Shown: positions 41,838 through 50,184 of the stretch, in pieces
How positions within the stretch are numbered: the stretch's first letter is position 1
Layout: each line of letters begins with the position of its first letter
From: Lepidostoma basale
Taxonomy: Eukaryota; Arthropoda; Insecta; Trichoptera; Lepidostomatidae
Assembly: GCA_022606425.2 (NCBI GenBank)
Contig: JAHDVF020000501.1
Span: 248,001-312,000 of the forward strand
Length of the DNA: 64,000 nucleotides
Reading direction: 5' to 3'
The notes under the pieces: model-generated
Seen by the model: the letters and a program-made list of their open reading frames with translations, nothing else
Told to the model about the DNA's origin: nothing
Databases searched by the model: none
Position numbers and translations under genes: made by a program

Positions 41838-42238
41838 CGTAATAAACATAAAGGCTTCTTCTTCTTCTCTTCTTCCTCAGCCTATTCCGGTCTACTCCTG
41901 GACAAAGGCCTCCTCCATTCGCTTTCATGTAACTCTATCCTGTGCAAACTGCATCTAGGTTATTCCGACGTGTCTGTTCAGATCATCCTTCCACCGTAGT
42001 TGCGGTCGCCCTGTACTTCTTTTTGCCGTCCACGGTCTCCAAGTCAGGAGTCTTCTTGTCCATTTTTCATCTGAGCTTCTGGCTACGTGACCTGCCCATT
42101 GCCATTTTAGAGTTACCACCCGGTGGATGATGTCAGTGACCTTTGTTTTTTCTCTCACCGTATCGTTTCTGACTCTGTCTCTTAGGCTTATTCCTAACAT
42201 GGCTCTTTCCATGGCTCATAAAATAAACATAAAAGCTT
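41838..42238 (-). mobile_element. LINE-B 3' end with long target duplication
   Basis: LINE-B (about 41856-42222, minus) with blocks RAMERAMLGISLRDRVRNDTV, HVARSSDEKWTRRLLTWRP and QEW-TG end, flanked by aaataaacataaaggctt-like 41838-41855 and aaataaacataaaagctt at 42221-42238. The duplication of about 16-18 bp with one change is typical of target-primed reverse transcription. Confidence 0.85.
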
Positions 42239-42259
42239 ATAGCTGTACAAAAATGATGC

Positions 42260-42350
42260 CACCCGTGCTACATGACACATGAGCAAGAAGATGGCAGCGA
42301 GCCGCCGAAACCGGTCGAAGACACAAATATTAGTGGATTTTAGCTAAATA
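42260..42350 (+). repeat. PR repeat, right arm with hammerhead-like core
   Basis: AAGAAGA, T, GGC-AGCGAGCC-GCC, GAAAC (about 42307), CG, GTC, GAAGAC, then acaaatattagtgg as in 20480-20602. CUGANGA has lost its first two bases. Confidence 0.55.
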
Positions 42351-42725
42351 CGCATTTTAAAAAGATTTTTTATTTTCATTATTTGCAAAGAACTTAAAAA
42401 TTATTTTTTTACAAGACACATGCTAAAAACACTGTTTTACTATTTTTCTTTGTTTAATGTTTAAACTACATAGCATTTATATTTGTTTATCCACAATTAT
42501 ATATTTACGTTGTGGTTGGAACAAGAAACAGATTAACTGATGAAAACGTAACACAATAAAAAAAAATATTCCTAACCACTTAAGGAATCGAAAAATTCTA
42601 CGTGCGTGCATTACACGATATTTGAATCATGAGATGATTTTTTTTGTTAATCAGTAAATAAGCTATAGTTAACGTCTGGGGACCTGATAGGTAACAATAA
42701 ACCTTAAGAATTTTATTGTAAAAAA
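42351..42725. other. No recognised feature
   Basis: AT-rich; a small LINE-A remnant (acgtgcgtgcattacacgat) is at 42590-42625. Confidence 0.45.
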
Positions 42726-42728
42726 AAT

Positions 42729-42885
42729 AACTAACTAACCATCACACCGTCTCGCCGAAGTAGTAGGCAGATAAAATGGACCGCCACACTGTTCTTTCTT
42801 AACTTGCTTCTCTTGCATCCTCAACATTCATACACGCACGTCAATTTCTCTGACTACTCACTTGGCCGACATTTTAAATTAGGTT
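42729..42885 (-). mobile_element. LINE-A 3' end fragment
   Basis: ctaactaaccatcacaccgt start, gtaggcagataaaatgga, and cgcacgtcaatttctctgac, then lost. Confidence 0.75.
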
Positions 42886-42904
42886 AATTTGTTTATTTAT
42901 TATT

Positions 42905-43018
42905 TATTAATGCATGGAATACCAGATGGACGGCGTCCACCAGGGAGACCCCCAAAAATCGGAGAGATTGCTAGAGTTCAGTACCACAAGAGGGGAATCC
43001 TGAAGAAGAAGAATATTT
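42905..43018 (+). mobile_element. LINE-K-like 3' stub
   Basis: Encodes HGIPDGRRPPGRPPKIGEIA, then gaagaagaagaa tail. Confidence 0.6.
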
Positions 43019-43039
43019 ATTGTAAAAAGTATTGTCAAA

Positions 43040-43335
43040 TAGTTTGGTGCAACATTTTGAATGTATACAAATACTTGTAGACAAATACTGGATTTAACCC
43101 ATTGCGGGTTAATCATTTTTAAGGATTAATTTTATCTCAATAGAGACGAAGATGTAAATTGTTTTTTATTTAAACAGAATATAGTGGTCGAGGCGTTTAC
43201 AGGACCCAACCAATGACAGGTCATAAGTCCTGTAAACGCCTCGACCACCATATTCTGTTTAAAAAAAAACAGTTACATCTTCCGTCTTTATTGAGATAAA
43301 ATTAATCCTTAAAAATAGTTTGGTGTTTTCTATAC
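43040..43335. repeat. P5 fold-back element
   Basis: aaacagaatatagtggtcga with ggcgtttacagga is inverted at cctgtaaacgcctcgaccac; outer arms ttaattttatctcaatagag/ctttattgagataaaattaa. The outside holds tacttgtagacaaatactgg as at 45385 and 50665. No clear ribozyme core. Confidence 0.8.
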
Positions 43336-43369
43336 CAGTTATATTTATTATCAAAGTGTCTGGCGTGAT

Positions 43370-43535
43370 AGTAATATTAGCAGATATTGAAGGGTGAAGG
43401 GTTGGGGCCGGAGGCACCCCGCCGCGGGGGAGAGAGTGGAGCTAACGAGCGGAACTGAAAACAATGGACGCGGCTAACCCTTACTGCGGGTGAAAGCCGG
43501 CACTAATGTTAAGCAGGGTTACCACGTGGCATTCA
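43370..43535. other. GC-rich single-copy island
   Basis: Contains gggttggggccggaggcacc and ccgccgcgggggagagagtg. No repeat match. Confidence 0.4.
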
Positions 43536-43679
43536 ATTGATGATTGATTCAAATAAGAAACACAACATTCTTTACTTTTTCAAAACTAGAATCACTTAAT
43601 TTTCACGTTTTTAACAATAAAGTCATTACGAATAAGATTATTACACCGTAGACTACGCTACGCCTGTAACAAATGTAAG

Positions 43680-44065
43680 ACCTTTTCCAAAACTCCAAAA
43701 ACATGTAACCTGGCTGTAGAAAATCAACCCATAGTCAGAAGGTCAGAACCTTCAGATATCTAAGTATAGACCTGGTTGGAGGAACTAATCTGCGGGAAGA
43801 AATAAAAGCCCGAGTCAACAAGGCTGCTGCAATCTCTGCTGCTCTAAAATCTACAACATGGAAGACTAAAGACATGGCCATTAAGAGTAAGATGAGAATC
43901 TATAAAGTATGGCGTTGAGGCAAGGGCAGATACAGTCAGGACCAAACAAGTTTTGAGGACCTCCGAGATGAAAACACCGAAAATGAAATCAGGCAAGACA
44001 CTGAGAGATCGCGTGAGTAACACCAGAATAAGAGAGATATGTAAGAGAAGAAGAAGAAGACATCG
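43680..44065 (+). mobile_element. LINE-K' C-terminal remnant
   Basis: Encodes FRYLSIDLVGGTNLREEIKARVNKAAAISAALKSTTW-like sequence with RIYK-YGVEARADTVRTKQVLRTSEMKTPKMKSGKTLRDRVSN in pieces, ending GAA-rich at 44046-44060. It extends further 5' than other K copies (post-palm YLG-like block). Confidence 0.7.
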
Positions 44066-44229
44066 TAGCATGCAGCTTTTTCCTGGATTTGTGCAACTTG
44101 AAGAAATTGTCACATGTACAATAGATATGAATGATATATGAATGAATGATATTTACATTTAATAGATGATAAAATATAATTTCTTGAACAATAATTTAGA
44201 ACTTAATATATGTATTTATTTAAGTTTTG

Positions 44230-44312
44230 ATAAATTTAAAAGATCAGATAAATCTGTATGTAACATTTAAGACGATGAAGGTTTAATACCTTCGAAACAG
44301 CGTTATACAGGG
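44230..44312 (+). repeat. Hammerhead-like fold-back arm
   Basis: AAGACGA, T, GAAGGT-TTAAT-ACCTTC (six perfect pairs), GAAAC (44294-44298), then AGCGTT. The hairpin resembles P1, but the CUG of the core is lost and no GUH follows at the usual spacing. Abuts the TIR at 44308. Confidence 0.45.
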
Positions 44313-44590
44313 TGCGGCAGCATAACTTCCTTTTTTCAAAACTTAATAAAACCCATTGTATGAATCCGAACATTTTTATTTGTTTTTTTATAATGTAGGC
44401 ACATACCTAAAGTTTTGTTTTACATAGTTTTTGAAGATCAAATCAGGTAGGTGACGTCCCCCATTCTCATACACCGAGTAATCCGATTTCTGGCGTTTGT
44501 CATGACTCTTGCCAGCATATCAGGCGTTATCTTGGCAATTTCTTCCTGGATGTTGGTCTTCAAATCTTTTAGGGTCCCCACGAAAAGTTA
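44306..44590 (-). mobile_element. Tc1/mariner-like transposon end with transposase C-terminus
   Basis: Terminus cagggtgcggcagcataact next to TA. Minus strand codes for LKDLKTNIQEEIAKITPDML, ARVMTNARNRITRCM, then a one-base shift and NGGRHLPDLIFKNYVK. This is the C-terminal tail of an IS630-Tc1-mariner transposase; the catalytic part and other end are missing. Confidence 0.75.
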
Positions 44591-45005
44591 CAAATACCTA
44601 CTATTTTTATTATGTATATTACTATATATTTTATCATAAAAAAAATCAATAGTCCAGCTTATTTTTTATTTTTTGTAATAAAATAATTGAATAAGAGTGT
44701 GTTGTATGAAAGCGAAATGTTTTTAAATTGATTAACGTATGAATTAAAAAAACAAAGTGAATGCAAATATAAATTTTGAGAATTAATAAATTAAACTATT
44801 AATATAAATTTCTTGCAAGATTTCACAACCCTGAAAGGATAGAAAATTGACCCAATCGTGCAGTAAGACCGAGAAATCTGTCCTTTATAAGCGTATCGCC
44901 TTAAGGGTTAACCAGAAGAGAAAGGGGATGATTGTGTTGATTGATTGATATGGGGAGGGGTAATTAGAAAACTAAAGGGAAGAAACGGGGGAAAAAATGA
45001 GCCCG
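44591..45005. other. No recognised feature
   Basis: AT-rich sequence with a GC-richer patch at 44820-45010; no repeat or coding match. Confidence 0.4.
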
Positions 45006-45127
45006 ACTGTTACCTAATATAGGATTAAAATAGTCCATTGTGTTGGCCGAAACACTATGATACCTTAACATTTTAAAACTGTTAAATTAAATAACTTTGT
45101 TTTTGTATCACAATTGTATTTTATTTT

Positions 45128-45171
45128 ACGCGACAGCTGTTTCATCAACCTATGTTGACACCATCAGGTGT
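45128..45171 (-). ncRNA. Hammerhead ribozyme candidate (P6, left arm)
   Basis: Minus: ACAC, CTGATGG (A9 is G), T, GTCAAC-ATAG-GTTGAT, GAAAC (45143-45139), AGCT, GTC (45134-45132), GCGT. Confidence 0.6.
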
Positions 45172-45189
45172 TACAATAATATTATTATA

Positions 45190-45233
45190 ACACCTGATGA
45201 TGTTAACATAGGTTGATGAAACAGCTGTCGTGT
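45190..45233 (+). ncRNA. Hammerhead ribozyme candidate (P6), canonical core
   Basis: Helix I ACAC (45190-45193) with GTGT (45230-45233), four pairs. CTGATGA (45194-45200) is the exact consensus. One extra T (45201). Helix II GTTAAC-ATAG-GTTGAT, six pairs with two G-U. GAAA (45218-45221). Helix III C-AGCT-G, where ACAGCTGT is a perfect palindrome, suited to dimer formation. Cleavage triplet GTC (45227-45229). One of the two best copies in the window. Confidence 0.8.
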
Positions 45234-45289
45234 AAAGTTAAATACAATTGTGATACAAAAACCAAGTTATTTAATTTAACAGTATTGCA

Positions 45290-45430
45290 TCTTCGTCTCT
45301 ATTGAGATACAATTAATCCTTGTAAAATAAAAATAATTTATCCACAATGGGTGAAATCCAGTATTTGTCTACAAGAATTTGTATACATTCAAAATGTTGT
45401 TTAAAATATTTACGAAATCCCTTATAACCA
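45290..45430. repeat. P5 arm
   Basis: cttcgtctctattgagatac and cagtatttgtctacaagaat match the P5 outer arms at 43040-43180 in reverse. Confidence 0.65.
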
Positions 45431-45514
45431 AGTAATATGTATTTTTAAGCAATTACCCTTTTTTAATAAATGAAATGTTTTATTTTATTTTTCTTTTCGT
45501 ACTGAACTGAACCT

Positions 45515-45660
45515 GACGACCTTCATGGCAGAGTGGCAAGAGCTATGGCTATAACACCGAAAATCCCGAGTTCTTTTCTCGGCGATGAAAGTGGAACTGC
45601 CACACTGTCATTGTGAACTGAATTCACGTGAAAATAAAATGGCGATATTTATCGCAGCGA
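45515..45660 (+). mobile_element. SINE-1, 5' portion, decayed
   Basis: Head gacgaccttcatggcagagt with A box TGGCAGAGTGG intact; B box changed (gagttcttttctcgg). Body to aaaataaaatggcga. Confidence 0.75.
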
Positions 45661-46265
45661 CGGTACACCCATAGAAGCCCAGAAGCTCGACTTGCGTAAG
45701 AAATTTTGAAGCAAAGCATCTTCTGGCTTACAATACTATGTATACAATAAACAATGTTTAATTATACTTAAAGTGCCAATTTCTCATGAGCCATGCCTCA
45801 TTTCAGCTAAACAAATATTTTATGCACGCATGCGTCTTGAGTAATATGCATAGTGCCTGTACTTGACTATACGCCATGGGAGTATAAGACCACGCTTGTT
45901 CGAATTAGCATCTACGAGTATAAGCACGAGCTTGATATTTATAAAGCTAATTCGCCGAAGGTACAAGTGATCCTTATTCCACAAAGGTGCCGATTCTCAA
46001 CCGCTCCCATCTAATCTGCAATTCCTAGCGATCAATTGTGAAACCCGCCCTCTCTGTACCACGTGACCGTAGTTTCTAAACAAGTACCCCCCTTCCTGGC
46101 GCTGCAGTTTTCCGTTATGGCATCATTGCACTTTGAATATGTAAATGAATTCGAAATTAGAACGGCTTCTTTGGTGATACAGGTTTAATAACGGGCACAT
46201 CGTGTTGGCGGTACTTGACATAATAAAGACGGATTGACGGTTTATCATTATAATAATGTTCTTCT
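45661..46265. other. Long single-copy region, GC-richer 45830-46250
   Basis: Largest apparently unique block (tacgccatgggagtataaga, caaccgctcccatctaatct, gtaccacgtgaccgtagttt, cggattgacggtttatcatt). No frame of note. Good candidate for conserved non-coding regulatory DNA. Confidence 0.4.
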
Positions 46266-46304
46266 GATACAATATACAAAAATAATACAAATACGTGATG
46301 ATTT

Positions 46305-46530
46305 AACTGAAATCTCTTGATGGAACTTCATTTAAAATAATATTTTAAAAAAATATTGTTTTTTTATTAACAACTTCCATATAATGTTTTTATTTCGACA
46401 GCGACCGGTTTCGCCAGGCTGACTGGTCTATCGATACCAGCCAGCCTTACGAAACCGATCGCTGTGGAAATAAACACAATAAGTGATAGTTGTTAATAAA
46501 AAAAATCTTGTTTAAATTAATAATTATACA
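46305..46530. repeat. P7 fold-back element, decayed
   Basis: cagcgaccggtttcgccagg on the left and cgaaaccgatcgctgtggaa on the right, outer ends tttattaacaacttcca and its mirror. Cores have deletions or ATC in place of GTC. Confidence 0.75.
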
Positions 46531-46660
46531 AAAATCTATTTAAAATTAGAATTGTAAAGATTATCTTAATAGCTTTTCTCAAATTTAAAACAAAATACAA
46601 ATCTTAGGAAATTGAAAAACATAGTTTAATCCACTATTTAATAAATAAAAAATTAAGGAA

Positions 46661-46696
46661 ACACGGCATGTTTCGGTGTAAAACATCTTCAGGTGT
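46661..46696 (-). ncRNA. Hammerhead-like core (P8, left)
   Basis: Minus: ACAC, CTGAAGA (exact CUGANGA), T, a weak hairpin GTTTTACACC, GAAAC, AT, GCC (GTC lost), GTGT pairing with ACAC. Cleavage triplet is destroyed. Confidence 0.5.
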
Positions 46697-46917
46697 AAAA
46701 ATATAATGAATTAAAATACTATAATAAAAATAATAAAATATGTTTCCACATGAAGATTAATAAAATATTGGAAGATTAATATTAAAGATTAATAAAATAT
46801 TTTTACACCATGGGATTACACCATTATTATTATTACACCATTAAAGATTGGATATTATTATTACACCATTAAAGATTGGATTACACCATTAAAGATTAAT
46901 AAAATATTTTTACACCA

Positions 46918-46955
46918 TTTTTACAAGATGGGGTATCCTCCGAAACATGTCATGT
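46918..46955 (+). ncRNA. Hammerhead-like core (P8, right)
   Basis: ACAAGA for CUGAAGA, T, GGGG-TAT-CCTCC hairpin, GAAAC (46942-46946), AT, GTC, ATG. Helix II is good, core 5' part is lost. Confidence 0.5.
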
Positions 46956-47129
46956 TTTTTTTAAATATTTTTCATTAAATAGTGGATTAAACAAAGTTTT
47001 TCAATTTCCTAAGTTTATATTATGGAATTCCACGGTGCCTTAGGGTTCAATAAGTTAAATACAAATCAATTGTTTTTTTTAATAATCTAAAACTCCATAA
47101 ACGTTAAGTTTATTACGACAACGTCTAAG

Positions 47130-47575
47130 TTCGGCAATATTAGAATTCGGAAAAATTGACGTACATTATGGACATTAAAAGTAAAACAATGAACCGGCTA
47201 GAGGCATTTGAAATGTGGCTTCACCGAAGAATGTTCAGGATCCCATGGACATACAGAGTGACGAACACAGAAGTCCTGAATCGTGCAGGAGTAAATAGAG
47301 AGCTGCTGACATTAATCAAAGTCCGCAAGATTGCATATCTGGGTCACGTTCTGCGAGGAGAGAAGTATCGCCTGCTGCATCTAATATTGAAGGAGAAAAT
47401 AGAGGGCCGCAGGGGGGCAGGGAGAAGGCAGATCTCTTGACTGCGCAATGTGAGGGAATGGACGGGAATCAGAACTGTGGAGGAGCTATCCCGGACAGCG
47501 CAGGATCGGGAAGAGTTTACCAGAGTGATCGCCAACGTCGGGGGGATCTGACAGGGCACTTTAAGAAGAAGATGA
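47130..47575 (+). pseudogene. LINE-E C-terminus, plus strand
   Basis: Encodes NRLEAFEMWLHRRMFRIPWT, YRVTNTEVLNRAGVNRELLT, LIKVRKIAYLGHVLRGEKYR, KIEGRRGAGRRQIS, a stop at about 47438-47440, then LRNVREWTGIRTVEELSRTA, DREEFTRVIANVGGI and a GAAGAA tail. One stop only in 135 codons: a young copy that extends further 5' than the others. Confidence 0.85.
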
Positions 47576-47672
47576 ATGTCAAGGAAGCTAGACAGGTATA
47601 ATGTCAGAATAAAGTAGTATGATATAGTATTCATTCTCTCTGCCTACCCTTCCGGGGAAACTGCGTGATGGT
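47570..47672 (+). mobile_element. LINE-A C-terminal fragment
   Basis: atgaatgtcaaggaagctag, then ttcattctctctgcctaccc and gggaaactgcgtgatggtt; the (TTAG)n has decayed to T-rich sequence. It follows LINE-E directly. Confidence 0.7.
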
Positions 47673-48180
47673 TTTTTGTTATTTTAAAGATTTTTTTTTA
47701 ATGTTAATTGTTTTATTTAAAATCAATGATAGTCCAGCATTAAGAACGTTCAAAGGTTGAGCGTTGTGTTATAATCTCGTCCTGAGCCTAACAAGTCACA
47801 TCCGCTTCAGCTGACTAAGAAATAAGCGTATTGTAATGAAACATATTTCTCAGTTTACTGCGCCAGAATATGCCCTCGGGGCGATTGTTTATGATGGAAT
47901 GAATGAATGGGAATTTCGTATAAAACGTATGAAATTTTCCTAGGCGCTCTCCGCTGAAGGGAGCACAGTGCACTCGGCCTCCGCCCAACGATGATGGATA
48001 CAACGCGCTTTACCGTGCCGCCGACACCGGCCTGTTATTACCAACTTCTAGAGATATTTGCCGGAAAGTAAGACAACCATTACACAATCAGTCAACACAA
48101 TTTATTGTCATAAATTAAATTATCTTAATAAAATTGTAATATTGTTATGAAGAAAACGTAGAAATAAATTGATTGATGGG
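47673..48180. other. Single-copy region with GC-richer island 47760-48060
   Basis: Includes gagcgttgtgttataatctc, ccgctgaagggagcacagtg and accgtgccgccgacaccggc. No repeat match. Confidence 0.4.
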
Positions 48181-48182
48181 AC

Positions 48183-48440
48183 AACGATGTAAAACTCCAT
48201 ATTAAATAATGAATACGAATGAAAACGTCTGTTTTCTAGAAGTTTTATTATAATTCATAGGAATGACACGTTTCGTCTGTCTAAGACATTGTCAAATGTC
48301 ATTTGATAATGCCAAGCTCCAAATATTTATCAATTGCGTTAAAAGCGTACTGCTGTACGGATGCAAGGAAATCTACCACGGACGTCATTGGAAAACTCCA
48401 AGTTTTTATAAATAATTGCCTTTGCTCAATATTTAAGACC
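48183..48440 (+). repeat. P3 arm fused to a LINE-D fragment
   Basis: 48183-48313 is P3 (minus core: TTGACAA-T-GTCT..AGAC-GAAAC-GT-GTC). Right after gataatgcc (48312) the sequence becomes LINE-D (aagctccaaatatttatcaa, gcgttaaaagcgtactgctg, ggaaaactccaagtttttat). Confidence 0.7.
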
Positions 48441-48840
48441 TTTTGCGAACGGCGAACTTCGTACCGCCTCAAAATCAATAAATGTTGTGTTAACGTATTA
48501 GTTGAATTTAATTCAGTTATTTATTAAGTTAAAATGAATTAAGATCAATAAATGTGCAAAAATCAAAATGAAAAGCATTTGAATTACATTGATATGAATG
48601 TAATTCACATGGCAGCAAGGGATTTGTTTTATTGAAGCGAATCGAAAGCATTGTTGCACTACTTTCTGTTAACTTTTATATTTGCTGGATGGGATGCACT
48701 TGGGTCGATTTTTTCCTATGTTTTAATAGTTATTAGGTAAATTGTAATATAGACAAATACAGCAGATCAAAGATCATCAAAATCGTTTCAGCCGTTCTAA
48801 AGTTATAAATGGTGTAGCTAACACGACTTTGTTTTATATA
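48441..48840. other. No recognised feature
   Basis: AT-rich spacer, no signature. Confidence 0.4.
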
Positions 48841-48899
48841 TATAGATATAACTGTTAATGAAAAAACTATTCTTTTTATAACACATTTGTACTTTATTT

Positions 48900-48946
48900 T
48901 ACGACAGCTGTTTCATCAACCAATGTTGACAATATCAGGTATTACA
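48900..48946 (-). ncRNA. Hammerhead-like core (P6), decayed
   Basis: Minus: CTGATAT (G8 and A9 changed), TGTCAAC-ATTG-GTTGAT, GAAAC, AGCT, GTC. Confidence 0.45.
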
Positions 48947-49031
48947 ATAATATATCAAATGTAAATTTTTTTTCGAATCTTTATAAAGATTCGAAAAATC
49001 ACGAAAATTTGACATTTGATATATTATCGTA

Positions 49032-49075
49032 AAACCTGATGATGTCAACATTGGTTTATGAAACAGCTGTCGTAA
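49032..49075 (+). ncRNA. Hammerhead ribozyme candidate (P6)
   Basis: CTGATGA (49036-49042), T, GTCAAC-ATTG-GTTTAT (one mismatch), GAAAC (49060-49064), AGCT, GTC (49069-49071), GTAA. Core is exact; helix I is short (AC with GT). Confidence 0.65.
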
Positions 49076-49194
49076 AATAAAATACAATTGTGATACGAAA
49101 ACAAAGTTTTTTCATTAACAGTTATAAAATATTAAAGTATTATACTGTTTCGGCCAAAACAATGGACTTTATAGATATGATTATTATTTAGTGT

Positions 49195-49770
49195 ACTAAC
49201 TAACTAACTAACCATCACGCCATTTCCCCGGGGGGGGGGGGGTAGGCAGAGAGGATGGATCGCCACACTGGCCTGTCCTGGCATACCTCTCGGGCTTCCT
49301 CTACATTCATACATCGTACCATGCACGCACGTCGATTATTCCGACTTCGAATGTGGCCGCCTTTTAGTAATTGATTAATTTGGTCAAGCCATGTTTTCCT
49401 CGGTCGTCCTCGGCTTCTTTTCCCACTCACGCTGCTTTTGTACAACTTTTCAACCATTCTACTCTCATCCATTCGTTCCATATGTCCGAACCATCTCAGG
49501 GATCCTTTTTTAATTTTATTCATGATGCAGTCATCTGCCTTACAGTTCTTTCTTATTTCATCGTTCGGTATTCTATCATAGAACGTTTTCCCGCACATTC
49601 TTCTTAGTGATCTCATTTCTACGGCGTTTATCCTGCTTTCATCCTTCTTTTGCCAGCTCTAAGCTTCACTTCCATACATGAGGGTTGGCACTAGAACTCC
49701 ATTGTGTACTGCCATCTTTGCTTCTGTAGATATATTTCTATTTGCAGTAATGACTTATTTAGTGTATTGG
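49195..49770 (-). pseudogene. LINE-A2 C-terminus with (CTAA)n end
   Basis: Minus strand: 133 open codons MRSLRRMCGKTFYDRIPNDE, KIKKGSLRWFGHMERMDESR, MVEKLYKSSVSGKRSRGRPR, KTWLDQINQLLKGGHIRSRN, NRRACMVRCMNVEEAREVCQ, SILSAYPPPPGEMA. Upstream coding continues to 49770. A 13-base G run (49230-49242) near the stop replaces the usual cggagggg and adds prolines to the tail. Reference copy for the A2 subfamily. Confidence 0.88.
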
Positions 49771-49839
49771 AAAAATAATTCTGTAATGCTTTGGATATAT
49801 TTAAATAAATAAAATAAATGAAGTGTCAAAATAAGACCG

Positions 49840-50165
49840 TGTAACACCTGACGGAATCTCCTATCGATACGGGCTGTATGCAGCTATGCGGTAATAGGAC
49901 AAATGCGTGCGCTAACTTGTCATTGTATTCAGATTCGAGATGTTTCCACAATGGAGGGCGGCGCGCTTCATGTCGCGGGCGGCCATTACCGTAACTGGAA
50001 TGCAATGCTAGAAGAGCCGTGGCGTGTAATAGATGGATCAAAATATCATTTAACCGAACAATTGAATGATAATGCCTCTCGATTTACAGGTGAAGCTCCG
50101 TGGTCCATGGCAGTGTCCCAAATATCGCGGATACTGCACGCTGTGGTAAGAACATCTCCGCCCCA
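49840..50165 (+). other. Single-copy island with an exon-like frame
   Basis: A 98-codon plus frame (49903-50199) covers GC-richer sequence (gatgtttccacaatggaggg, gtgaagctccgtggtccatg) and meets a consensus splice donor gtg/gtaaga at about 50140-50147; acceptor-like tttacag lies near 50085. The peptide (RVIDGSKYHLTEQLNDNASR, APWSMAVSQISRILHAVV) has no family I recognise. Could be a conserved non-coding element or a real internal exon. Confidence 0.3.
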
Positions 50166-50184
50166 TCTCGACTTAAAAAAGTAT

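Larger units (their letters stand above)
45010..45300. repeat. P6 fold-back element with two ribozyme cores
   Basis: gacagctgtttcatcaacct on the left mirrors aggttgatgaaacagctgtc on the right; outer arms include taacattttaaaactgttaa and ttaatttaacagt. Ribozymes face each other from the two strands. Confidence 0.9.
46560..47060. repeat. P8 fold-back element, long, with tandem centre
   Basis: Outer arms gaaattgaaaaacatagttt and aaacaaagtttttcaatttc. The centre (46780-46920) is a short tandem patchwork of attaaagattaataaaata and attacacca units. Left core minus 46661-46696, right core plus 46918-46955. Confidence 0.8.
48845..49170. repeat. P6 fold-back element, complete
   Basis: taatgaaaaaactattcttt and its mirror at 49110-49130 are outer arms; the centre cgaatctttataaagattcg is itself a perfect palindrome (48975-48994). 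Cores at 48900-48946 (minus) and 49032-49075 (plus). Confidence 0.9.

Noticed and set aside
43150..43330. Hammerhead core in P5
   Set aside because: GAAGATG and a GGAAAC occur in copies at 50210 and 50945, but no consistent helix II or GUH follows, so I do not call a ribozyme.
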